DNA of 64,000 bases from Melieria omissa (taxonomy: Eukaryota > Arthropoda > Insecta > Diptera > Ulidiidae). The notes below the pieces were generated by a model. That model saw only the letters and a program-made list of their open reading frames with translations. It was not told the origin of the DNA and did not search any database. Numbering within the stretch: the first letter of the stretch is position 1; the number at the start of each line of letters is the position of its first letter. The stretch covers positions 15,970,694-16,034,693 of the forward strand of contig OZ020268.1 of the NCBI GenBank assembly GCA_963971225.1, read 5' to 3'. This document shows positions 22,444 to 33,015 of the stretch, piece by piece. The position numbers were made by a program, and so were the translations under genes.

Positions 22444-24874
22444 ATGTGCTCAAGTATGATGACAACTATCAGCAGTAAGATTTTCAGAGGCCTCAATACC
22501 TCTGCAATGATCTTGCTTGTAGCATTGCTGCTACATCAGGCAGAGAGCAAACCTGGCAGCAATCCATATGTCGGTAATTTTTATGAAGGTAATGAAACAA
22601 TTTTGCCGAAAGCTTAGTAGCAAACATCAAGTGACTCCCGATAGTTCCGGTGATGCATGTACATATGTACAAGATGCGCAAAAGTTGTCACCTAATGGTC
22701 TTTGGATTCAATTTGTTCTTGAATGATTGTAAGAATGTGTGTAGTAATGAATGAATGAATGAATGTCAAAGCAGATTTGTCGTCATTTGGAAAAGTCATA
22801 GCATCTGCCACTAAGGCGATGACTTTTGCGCCACCCTGTATTTATCTTAAGTAATGTATCTTTTTCGAATATTACATTATCAGAAGGCGATCCCTGTGTG
22901 ATAAAGAATAATATCTACGGCAAATGTAAGGCAGTGTCAAAATGTCCCGATCTCGCCAACCAAATGAAAGAACTGCACCTCAAATCCAGTGACGTCAAGC
23001 ATTGTGGTTTTACTGTGCTTGAAGAGATCATTTGCTGTCCAAATCCAGCAGCCGCTGCACGATCACCGGAACGCAAAGCAGTAAAAGGTATTTTGGAAAA
23101 ACTTGTATCTTCTTCAATATGTTAAATAGTTGGGAAATTAATTTATTAGAGTAGTGACTGTCGAAATGTCGTCTTAAATTCGTCACATTTCTTTGTAGTT
23201 TTTCGTACTGTATTACATGAAATATTCATTAAATGAGGAAAGTGGTTAAAAAGCCGGTGGTTTTACCGCGAGTTCCGGCTCAATAGCCAAACTTACTTCT
23301 GAGAGTAAAATCTGTAACTCCGTAAAGTGTCTAACTCTTAGCTTGAAATCGGTATGAAACTGTATGCCTCTTTCACTCGCACAATACGCATGATTACAGA
23401 AAGATAGTCCGCATTAGGGCTGAGCCAGTCATTTATGTATATGTAACATTAAATTCATTTATACAAATAAATGTATAAAATATTTGAGAAAATATTAACC
23501 TAACAGATGGATAAATACGTTTACTCAATTGGCTTGTGATAACAATTGTACAACCATTTAACCCTTTATCGGTCAATACAATATTTTAAACTAAAACGTA
23601 TTTTTTTTTTTAATTTTGATTACGGAATTTTAAATCGTTTATTTAAAAAAATGTCCTTGTTAGAGAAATATTACACACAGAAATGTTTCACCATATAAAA
23701 GCTGAATATTATATATTATCACTCAGGCTTGGTGAAAACCCTTTATTTATATATTGACACACTTTATTTATAAAAAATTTTAATATATTTGGCAATTTCC
23801 AAACAAATTTTTTTACAAATCAAACACTTGTTGCGTTGTCAGAAAAGTTTAAGTTAATTTTAAGTAAAATGCATCTAGCAAAAATTTTGCTAAATTCTTC
23901 TTTCGCTATGCTTGCAGCTTGCCAAGAGATCGAGAAAGATGCCGAACCGGGTCTCGTGCCTTTAGTTATCGGCGGCTCTCATGTAAGCCCCGGTGAATTT
24001 CCCCATATGGCTGCCATTGGTTCTACGGCTTTTGGCAGCAATGGACCTCCCTACGAATTCGTTTGCGGCGGCTCCTTAATTGACAAACGCTTCGTGCTGA
24101 CCGCAGCACACTGCGTCACTCGGCGGGACGTTGTACCTACCATTGTGCGCTTGGGCGTAACCGATTTGGAGGACACCGGTCCGGAGAGTGGCGTACTCGA
24201 TATACCCATCAAGGCGAGTACGATGCCAAGGCACAAAGCACGCAGCGGGCACTGAATGTGTTTGTGGTGACATTTTTCTTCTTGTATTTCAGTTTGTGCA
24301 TCCCCATCCCAATTACAATAGTCTGCACAAGTACGACGACATTGCCTTAGTTGAGCTGGAGCGCGATGTCCAGTACAGCAACACCATTTATCCAGCGTGC
24401 CTGCACACAGACTTGGCTGATCCGCCGCCCGACGCCGTGCTCAACATCACCGGTTGGGGTGTTACGGATCTTCAAAGTGGGTTCACTGCTAATCCAACTA
24501 ACACTCACACCGACACTGACGCCTTTCAAATTGTTTGCCTTTCAGGTAAAGCAAGATCGCAAACTCTACTCAAGGCCCGAGTTAATATTGTGCAACTTGA
24601 TAGCTGCAATGCGACCTATGCACGAGAAGTTGCAATGCAGCTCAGTCGTGGAGTGCTACATACACAACTTTGCACACACGATGCCCAATTCATGAGCGAT
24701 GCCTGTAAAGGCGATTCTGGCGGGCCGCTCAACTGGATTACCGACGCATACTTGCGCAAGATGCGCATTGTGGGCGTGATCTCAGCGGGCGCTGGCTGCG
24801 CCGGCGACATACCCAGTCTGTATACGCGCGTAGCGTCCTACCTTGATTTCATCGAGAAAATTGTCTGGACGTGA
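22444..24874 (+). CDS. CLIP-domain serine protease 3 (persephone/Hayan family)
   Basis: Third family member, on the opposite strand. Coding exons 22444-22573, 22884-23087, 23918-24213, 24293-24476 and 24546-24874 (1143 nt, 380 aa). Exon 1 is a signal peptide (MCSSMMTTISSKI..., hydrophobic AMILLVALLL). Exon 2 carries the CLIP domain (GDPCV..GKCKAVSKC..CGFTVLEEIICCP) and continues through NPAAAARSPERKAVKG, fusing what is a separate mini-exon in the other two genes. Protease domain: VPL|VIGGSHVSPGEFPHMAAIG, LTAAHC, DDIAL, DACKGDSGGP; the triad and S1 Asp are intact. The predicted activation residue is Leu. Intron 3 (24214-24292) uses a GC donor (ATCAAG|GCGAGT) with a normal AG acceptor. AATAAA signals lie at 25030 and 25036. 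A decayed SINE lies in intron 2. Confidence 0.93.
23250..23440 (+). mobile_element. Decayed SINE copy in intron 2 of CLIP protease 3
   Basis: Retains scattered blocks of the SINE seen at 10.6 and 18.8 kb in the same order: TCTGAGAGTAAAAT, GAAATCGGTATGAAACTGTA, GCCTCTTTCACTCGCAC and GGGCTGAGCCAGTCA. The divergence indicates an older insertion than the 18.8 kb copy. Confidence 0.55.
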
Positions 24875-26096
24875 AACATGGGCTCGATGTGTTGTATATA
24901 TTGTATTGATTTGAGGTGCCAATACATAAGGGGTTACGCTTTGAATTCGCATATTTTTTTCCACATCTATTATATTTAGTTTTTATATTGTTGTTTATAT
25001 TTCTAAAAAATTATTTATTATTTTGTTTTAATAAAAATAAAAGGTTTTATTGTTTAAAGGTTTTATTATCGAATGGCTGAACTATCAATAATTGGGCTGG
25101 AATACAAACAACAAAATTTTGAATACTGTTTCATTACCCAGCGACGCTGACGTCCCAAAAGGCGATTATCTTTTGGCGATAAGCATTTGCCGATAAAAAT
25201 AATTCACGAGCTGTGTACAGCGTTAGCGAAATATTTACCGGACTTTTCAATTATTTACGTAGAGTCAATAAAATCGCACGACGAGAATGCAGCAAACGCA
25301 GAAAAACAGCGCAGCCGATAAGAAAATAATTATAAAGCTGATGGAAATAGCAATGAATCGATTGATCGATTGCCGGCAATCGCAAACGCTCAACCACACA
25401 ATCGCTCACACTATAAGCTTTATGCGTCCTGAATGTTTATCAATGAAAGTTTTAACTAACCACGCAATCGGCCCTAAACAATTCATTGAAGCAGCACTAT
25501 GCGCCATGTACGGAGTTCAGCCAGAAGAAACAACGATGTCATCGGATAGTTAGCGATGCGCAGTTTGCGGTTTTTAATTAAGACGCGCAAAATCGCTAAT
25601 CGAACTCGATCGGCTAGGGTTATCTGCGCACATATGTATGTGCACTGTGTACAATGAGCGTTTGCCGGTCAACTGATAGCCGTAATCATCGATTCGTGTT
25701 CATTCAACATCGATTTGCTCGCACAGCATTTTTCTTCTTCGATTTTGTTTCCTTTCAAATATGTATGCAGGCTTGTACTATATACAAATATATTTACAAA
25801 ACTGGGTGATGGCCTTAATCGTAAGCTACACATATTTCACTAATAATAATGTCACAGTACACATACGTATATATACATATATGTATAAATCATACATAGA
25901 TCTCATAATGCTCTTCGGCATGCACTTTCTCAACAGTCCGTGTGGGTATGGCTGTGACGTTTGGGAGATCACAGCGCCGCACGGAAGTGCTCTTCTGTTC
26001 ATTTAGGTACAAAACGTTTGCTCTCTCCTTGCGAATAGCAATTCTTAGTACTGACTTTTAATTTCACATCATGCAGTTTTAGTACAATACATTGAT
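24875..26096. other. Intergenic between CLIP protease 3 and MBF2-like gene B
   Basis: The first 170 bases hold the protease 3' UTR with two overlapping AATAAA signals. The rest contains several GATAA-like motifs (near 25165, 25176 and 25190) but no supported gene. The 25287-25553 open frame has no recognisable features. Confidence 0.45.
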
Positions 26097-26931
26097 TTAA
26101 TATCCGTACATGAAGATTTCGTACGAGTAGTTCAGTGTTCGATTGCAGGTTAGCAGAATCTTAGCGTACGACTTATTAATGCCGCCATCGATGAAAAATG
26201 AGTCTGCATCTTCCGACGTCAGTGCAACATAGATTTCGACCTTCGTTAGAATGTTGCCGTTGGTGCCTTGGGCCGGATAGCTCAGTAGGACTTCCACGTC
26301 TTCGGCCCTGGTGAATTGCATTTCATCGGCGAAGTTTAACATGAGATGATCACCTGCAACAAATTATTTACATACAGTTACAGCAAAAATCATTACAATA
26401 AATGTCAAGTTTCGGAGCCGAAAGTTACTATTGATTGTATAACCTTTATTAGTTATCTAAGGTTTTATGAATGAGGTGACTTCTATCTACCTAACTACCT
26501 TTACGCAAAAATTATCCTGATTCGTCCTGATTAAATTTCAATACAAATATAAACTCGAAAGTATTAAAGATGTAATTTTTACAAATGGCGTTGATGATTC
26601 AATGCATCAATAGTCAAACCACGACTCATATAAAAAACACATATTTTTCACTGACTAAATATATCCTTTGATCTATCGATGTCCAACATTAACACGTTTC
26701 CTATTTCGCCAACGAAGTGAACTCACCCGAAATTCTTTCACCGGCAGTGAATATATAATTTCCTTTAATATGATGCATTTTGTTGAATACATCCAATTCC
26801 ACTTCCGGATGTGTGACTCGGTAGCGCGAGTCATCATCGACGATTGTTATTTCCGAATATTGCAAGTCAATCGCGAAAATCATTAACACCGGACTCAACG
26901 CGATCAGAACTAACAAGGTTTTTGTGGACAT
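26097..26931 (-). CDS. MBF2-family secreted protein B
   Basis: Exons 26727-26931 and 26097-26353, joined in phase 1 (GERISG then DHLMLNF), 153 aa. The first exon encodes a clear signal peptide (MSTKTLLVLIALSPVLMIFA). The mature part has the MBF2 layout: Y-F-T-A-G-E-R at the intron, then VEVLLSYPAQG, ILTKVEIYVAL, FFIDGGINKSYAKILL and a C-terminal YEIFMYGY. The family core GG(I/L)G is changed to GGINKS. The intron position matches paralogues A and C. A TATA box and paired GATA sites lie upstream, which would suit fat-body or gut expression (inference). Role unknown. Confidence 0.85.
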
Positions 26932-27044
26932 TTTTTGTGTTCTTGTATGGTTTCAACGAGATATTGACACGAAAGTGCCGCTTTTCACTCAAAATGCTTT
27001 CAAACGATTTCAGTCGTTTAATTGTACGATTGGCACTTTGTCAA

Positions 27045-27150
27045 CTGCTCCGCAAGCTTAACGATTTGCAAATAACGCAATTATAAGTATTTATACGAAA
27101 GTCGACAAACGAATTGGCCATTATTCCGGCCAATCTTATCGTTATCAGCG
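27045..27150 (-). promoter_or_regulatory. Putative promoter of MBF2-like gene B
   Basis: On the minus strand, TATAAATA (27088-27095) lies about 155-165 bases upstream of the ATG, with an initiator-like GCAGTTGA some 40 bases downstream of it. Two GATA-factor motifs, TGATAA (27142-27147) and GATAAG (27135-27140), lie about 45 bases upstream of the TATA box. Confidence 0.5.
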
Positions 27151-28044
27151 CGAAAAGTTGCTGAATTGAATATAAATTGCATAAAACACCCAACGTTACC
27201 AAACACTCGAATCGGCTCAGTTTTGCCGGCTCACACCAAATAAGTGAAATTATACTATGGACATTATAATTTATAAAATTAAAAAAACAAATTATCACTT
27301 TAAAGTTAATTCAGACCATGGTGTATCATTCGCTTCTGAGCCTAATCGCACATCACATTATTAGTCATGGTTTTGCTGTGGCAAACGTTGGGTAGGACTA
27401 GACAACTTATTCCCTAGAATTCTGTATTATTTTATACACTCGAAGAAATTTAAAGTAGGAAATGAAAACGTAGAGAAATTCTTTTTACTGATGTTGGCAG
27501 AGTGAGTAAGAAAAGATGCTCTGCTAAGCTTAAAAAAATTTCATTTAATTTGAGAAATTTTATTCGGCCACCCCATTTGGTTAATTTAAGCCAAAAATTA
27601 TTGGAAAAATAAATTTACTGTATATAATATTAATAGCCTAAATCGTTAAATAAAGTAGTAAATATTCCTTTCAGCATTGAGTAAAGCTTTATCTTGACAA
27701 AATTTCCATTAAGTATAGAAAATTTCAGCTTGGCATGACAACGTTAACAATGCTGTGTATGTCCTCAATTGTTTTGACATGTCTTTTCAAGAAGAGAAAA
27801 AGTACAGAGAGTGCAGAACACAATTTTTGTTATATGAACTTTGTCAAGTTTTTGGAAAAAATTCGAGCACGAAAACACGGTTTGTGTGCCGCGCCTTGAC
27901 TAAGCAGCGAGGCTGAGTGTTGTGGTAAAGACAAAGAGAGTGAAGTGATTGTCTATATAAAAAACTTAGTTTCCAATCCGCCTTTTGAAAACGACATCAA
28001 ACGGTTGCTCCTTTCATATACGTGTATATGTATTTATATTAGTA
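27151..28044. other. Intergenic, no gene recognised
   Basis: AT-rich sequence between MBF2-like gene B's promoter and the first of two related TTAA elements. No coding or repeat signal seen. Confidence 0.4.
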
Positions 28045-28526
28045 TAAACCCATTGCTGCCGGGTACCAAGTCCGCCCATGCGATTTTGATAAAATTTCAT
28101 AGATGACCTGGAATTGACCCAAAATGATTTCAGCTTTCTCTCTCTGCACGTTGCTGAGATATTCATTGGGTATTTTGTACCCATTAGGCAGCAATGGTAG
28201 CTTTTTCCATACTTTTTAAAGTGATCGGCTAAACACGTGAACAAAAGAAGTATTGTTTACAGTTGAGTTAGGAGGCAGATTTTTGTGAGGTTTTGGGCCA
28301 CTACGTTTCACCACATTTTCCACCTCCGGAAAATTCACAATTTTTGGAGTCCGGTAACTCTAACTAGATGGCGGAATTTTAGGGTGACCTCCACTAGACT
28401 AAGGTAGTTCCACCTTTAACCCAACCATCCCTATCAATGATTTTGAGATATCTCTACCACGAACTTTTCTGTGATTTTTTTAAAGTCAGTTTTCATGGGT
28501 AAAATTTTACCCATTAGGCAGCAAGT
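28045..28526 (+). mobile_element. TTAA-type MITE, diverged copy
   Basis: About 480 bases aligning along their length with 29168-29676 in the same orientation. Left end CCCATTGCTGCCGGGTACC; right end TTACCCATTAGGCAGCAA. The flanking TTAA is degraded (ATAAACC on the left, GTCAAA on the right), so this copy is older or has lost its borders. Confidence 0.75.
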
Positions 28527-29167
28527 CAAATGCGCAGCATAACTGGCTGCATGATTTTCGTTTATTGTATAAAAAACAATTTCTCTAATTTTACGTATAC
28601 TAGATATCTATTTAGAAGCTCTGTCATATTTATTGACGTCGGTAACTCCTACAATGCGGTATCTCCTACAGTTATGGCCTGCACCTCCATATCACCGCAA
28701 CGATGGTAAACAAATTAATGCATTGGATCAATTGATAGCACAGCAAATAAAATCGACTGCGAAAGGCGAAGGCACTCCTATCTGGATGTAGATATTTCAC
28801 AAATACTATTTGCGACAGCTTTTTTTATTATACATTTTATTGCTAAAATTCAATTTAATTTAAAACAACAGCGGAAACTTCCAGCGCATTTCAAATTCTC
28901 ACCGATAAGAATTCCATTATAGGCATAAATTTCTCAAACGCCCACTTTTTCATTTTCCACACGACACTGTAAATAGCGGTACACTAAATTACACAAACAA
29001 CATGCTCATTCAATCATATGTGCATAAAATATATATGGATTGGATAAATTGGCACGCAAAAGATTATATCTTATATGCCTGTATAATCTATTAAAAGAAA
29101 TAAATAAAATAAATTTGTCTGTTTGATCTTGTAGTAGACAACCCAAACGCGTTGATGTAGATTTCAC
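28527..29167. other. Spacer between the two related MITEs
   Basis: No gene. A short block (GGTAACTCCTACAATG and ATCTCCTACAG) repeats motifs also found inside the flanking elements, hinting at further element debris. Confidence 0.35.
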
Positions 29168-29676
29168 TTAACCAATTGCTGCCGGGTACCAGTTCCGCCC
29201 ATACGGTTTTGATAAAATTTCATGCACGACCTGGAATTGACCCAAAATGATCAGAAACAACAACAATTTCAGCTTTCTCTCTCTGCACGTTGCTGAGATA
29301 TTTATTGGGTATTTTGTACCCATTAGGCAGGAATAGTAGCTTCTTTCCATACTTTTTAAAGTGATCAGCTAAACACGTAAACAAAAGAAGTATTGTTTAC
29401 AGGTGAGTTAGGAGGCATATTTTTGTGAGGTTCTAGGGCCACTACGTTTCACCACATTTTCCACCTCCGGAAAATTCACAATTTTTGGAGTCCGGTAACT
29501 CTAGCTAGATGGTGGAATTTTAGGGTGACCTACACTAGACTAAAGTAGTTCAATCTTTACACCAACCATCCCTATCAATGATTTTGAGATATCTCTACCA
29601 CGAACTTTTCTGTGATTTTTTTTTTAAATTCAGTTTTCATGGGTAAAATTTTACCCATTAGGCAGCAATGGGTTAA
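29168..29676 (+). mobile_element. TTAA-flanked MITE, intact copy, 509 bp
   Basis: Begins TTAACCAATTGCTGCC and ends GGCAGCAATGGGTTAA, so the terminal inverted repeat (CCATTGCTGCC-type) sits inside an exact TTAA duplication. Internal copies of the end motif, such as GTACCCATTAGGCAG near 29316-29331, are also present. No coding capacity. Shared with the diverged copy at 28045-28526. Confidence 0.88.
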
Positions 29677-30889
29677 TCTACAAGCCACATTAATCTACAG
29701 ATCACCTAATATCGAGTCAAAACATTAACTTTCCTTTCCACTTGACGCGTAGTGTCTTACCTTATCCATCTATTTGTATCGAAGCGCCTAGTCGACGTTT
29801 CATATGAATGTTGATTGAAGAGATTTCGAGAAAGAGCTATTAATAACTACACGCTACTGAAATCGGCGATACGAACGCCACTTACACACGGCGCAGCACA
29901 GAGCACGGAAACGCATGCTTGAAGACAAACACAAGCAACAGTTATCAATGAACTTAAGAGTACTTAAGTACTAACAGAAGTAGTGCTCTGAGCAGACTAG
30001 GCACGTGGCTCACGCTACGCAAATCATTTAATATCAATTGCTAACTGTAAATCAAAGTCATTCGAACTCATATCAATCATTTTAATACGTAGTTATAAGT
30101 GTCAAAACTCTTGAATGATAACCGATAACTTCCGATGAATCGTCAAGTTTAAGTCCATGTTGACTCAAAATATTACAAAGTTGCTTTGCAAAAGGGAAAC
30201 AAGTAAATACTTGTGATAAGAATACTTACGAAAGTCCCCAACAGCAAAATTATTCTATTAGTAATGAAAAAATTCCTTTGCATTGACGTTCTACTTCCCC
30301 ATTACAAAGTTTAGGTATATCAAACCTTTTACACAATTTGACGCCACAAGTGAGTCGTGAAACGGATATGATTCACAAATTACAATAACAATCATAAATG
30401 TGCTCAAATATGGGCAATAATCAGTTTCTTATCATTTTCAAGAGCAACATAAATTAAACTGCTTCGTGTTATTTTACTGGGTAAGCTAAGCCAATCTAAG
30501 ATCGTTTATTTGCAATTCATTGTTTAATTTATATCAACACTTGCAAACATTTGAGTGCAACAAAATTGCTGCGATATTTACGTAAATTGACGAAATTATC
30601 ATGCGTGAGTATTTCGCAGCACGTGACCTGACTTTTTATCACCTTTCCTTTTGAGGATTAAGCGTAGCAATTTAATCATTTAAATCCAAAGCCATTTTAT
30701 TGCACCGATATATGGAAAGCGCGCAATAATAATCTGTAACAAAACTTTAACCAAATTTCCTCTCACAATATTTTCCATTACACAATACTACACAACTTTT
30801 AAGCCTTTCGAAAAGTCCTTTTTATTATTTTTTAATATTCATCGAGCCATATATTCATTCAGGTATACATGCACTACGCTTACGCTTGC
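29677..30889. other. Intergenic, no gene recognised
   Basis: AT-rich non-coding. The part next to 30890 is the 3' flank of MBF2-like gene C; TTTATT at about 30819 would read AATAAA on the minus strand and could be its poly(A) signal. Confidence 0.4.
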
Positions 30890-32853
30890 TTAGTCGGTGC
30901 CGTAATACTGCGCCGTGTAGGAGAATTGCTCCGTTTGGTTTGCCTCGACCACAATCGAAATGAAACGCTGTCCAATGCCTCCGGCCACAACGTACGCGTT
31001 GCCGTCATTGCTGTCCTGCATGCAGACCAGCTCAACATGGGTTACAATGCTGCCGGTGCCGGATTCCGGGTAAGTCAGCTGTATGGTGACGTCCTTCTTA
31101 GCGGGATAATTGTAAACGTCAGAGCCCTGCGCGACCAAGCGATCACCTGCAATATTATTAAAACAAAATTATTGCATTGAGCCATCAATAACTAGTGGCA
31201 AAAAGATTGCATTAATAACGGCGCAAGATTTTAGTGCATACTTTCAGGCTCTAACGCTGAACGTAAAGGTAAACATAATATTTGTCACATAAGAAATCAC
31301 AAGCGAGTTGTGGCACAAGTTGTTGATAAGAATACAGCAAAACGTTGTGTAGACTAATTGCACAAAATAGTTCGAGATGTTATCGAGCCGACTTTTTATT
31401 TTTACTTCTGACAAAATGTATTTAACGAGCAATGTGTGAACCGTTTTTGGTAAACAAGTGCCGACAGACTCTGACACACAAAGGTATATAATACATCACA
31501 CCATGAAAATGGTTTTTTACACCTGGCATTACAATTTAGTTGGTGCAGGTTTTGTGAAGGCACTTTATAATTTTGGAAGATATATGCATTTTGGGAAAAA
31601 CAATTCATTAAAACAACTTTTAAAATGCCAGCTTTGCAACCAGGTTTAAGGGGGTCGTCTACGTAGCGGCCCGATTTAGGAGCCTTTTTTTCAAAATTGA
31701 TTACGAAGGAACGAAAAAAGATATTCACTAACTTTTTTTTGTTTATTCAATCGTAATCTTTCAAGTGGCAAGATCATAAAAATTATATTTCTACATATTC
31801 GAGTGCGGGATGACCTTGAACCTGCCCTCATCAGAATTTTTATATCAATTTCCCTGCAAGATTTTGGGCCAACCACGTAACCTACAACAAAAAGTGAAAC
31901 TAATCTATAAATGATATTACATCAGCTATACTTAGACACGAGCTTTTTGTAAAATTCAAAAATCTCTCGAAATGGTGGATATTTAAAAAAAAACAGTTAT
32001 GTTCCCCCTTTTTTTCAAGTGTTTATTGCCTGTTATAATAAAAAAAACAATATTTTGTCAAAAGCTCGTGTCTACTCATAGCGACATGTTTTCTGAGCAA
32101 GTAAAAAAAGAAATCGAATCGATGCGTGTAAAACTTTTCTTAAAAACGTGCAAGTAAGTTAGAAAAATACGACTTTTGGGAAAACGCGTTTAAAGTTCAC
32201 AGGGAGCGAGCGGAAACACCGTGAGCGAGCGTGCTTAATGCTCTACAGCTCAATAACCGTGAAGAGTTTACCCAAATCTTTTGGAAATAACATTCCCCAC
32301 GTCTTCCAAATGAAAATTATGTAAAAAAATTAAAAAATATTTTTTAAAACTTTGTACGTAGACGACCCCCTTAATGAAAAAAACGTTGTATGGTACACAT
32401 TCTATACGTCTTTCTGCACTTTTAGTTTGTGCGATTCTTAAGGTTGGAGAAAGTGTTGCCTATCTTATCAGAACGAGGCAAAGAATCATAGGTTATAACT
32501 TATAGAATTCACTGCTCAACATCGTTCAACACAACATTGCCGCCGTTTACAGCATCCGGCCTTCAATTTTGAAATGTTCTCGTTTTATCTCAGACCCCAT
32601 CAAAAATCGTCCACTTACCATCCACACGACCGCCTAACGTATAACGCACCGACTGGTTGCGCGCCTTGCCCGTCTCCTTGGTCATGCGCATCAGCTTCAG
32701 GCCGGGATGGTTCTTGGTGAAATCACGAATATCCTTCACCACCGATATGTCGCGCATGTGAGCCTGTCCAAAACTCAGATCCTTGGCATAGGAGCCACTC
32801 AGCGCCAACAGGAGGCACACAGCTACACAAGCGGACACTACGCGGAACTGCAT
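30890..32853 (-). CDS. MBF2-family secreted protein C
   Basis: Exons 32619-32853 and 30890-31146, phase 1, 163 aa. I chose the ATG at 32853 because it starts a textbook signal peptide (MQFRVVSACVAVCLLLALSG then SYAKD). A TATA box and initiator lie at the right distance upstream; no in-frame ATG is needed further 5'. Mature part: YTLGGRVDG-DRLVAQGSDV, VTIQLTYPESG, VTHVELVCMQ, AYVVAGGIGQRFISIVVEA and a C-terminal YTAQYYGTD, the most canonical MBF2 sequence of the three. The 1472 nt intron contains a complete 729 bp TTAA element. Function is not known; secreted, probably haemolymph (inference). Confidence 0.9.
31646..32374. mobile_element. TTAA-flanked MITE with perfect ends, 729 bp
   Basis: The left end TTAAGGGGGTCGTCTACGTA (31646-31665) is the exact reverse complement of the right end (32355-32374): 16 bp of terminal inverted repeat plus the TTAA duplication. 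A pair of internal inverted motifs (AGACACGAGCTTTTTG near 31935 and CAAAAGCTCGTGTCT near 32057) forms a second nested palindrome. Non-coding. It lies in the intron of MBF2-like gene C. Confidence 0.92.
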
Positions 32854-32927
32854 TTTCGAGATTTTGCAAATGTAATTCGGTTTTTGGTTAGAGTTCAGAA
32901 ACGGAAGTGCCACTGATACGAGCGCTA

Positions 32928-33015
32928 GTCAAACTGAATGACAACACTGCCGCCACATATTATTTATATCAGTTGTCAGCGAGGCGTTGAACAGCCAAAG
33001 GTGACAGTTATCAAG
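32928..33015 (-). promoter_or_regulatory. Putative core promoter of MBF2-like gene C
   Basis: On the minus strand, TATAAATA (32961-32968) stands about 30 bases upstream of an arthropod initiator, TCAGTT (32932-32937). The ATG is about 80 bases further on. A GATA motif (TGATAA, 33008-33013) lies some 45 bases above the TATA box, the same order as in MBF2-like gene B. Confidence 0.65.

Noticed and set aside
25287..25553. An 88-codon plus-strand frame
   Set aside because: Has an ATG but no recognisable features, and nothing links it to the protease or MBF2 genes beside it.
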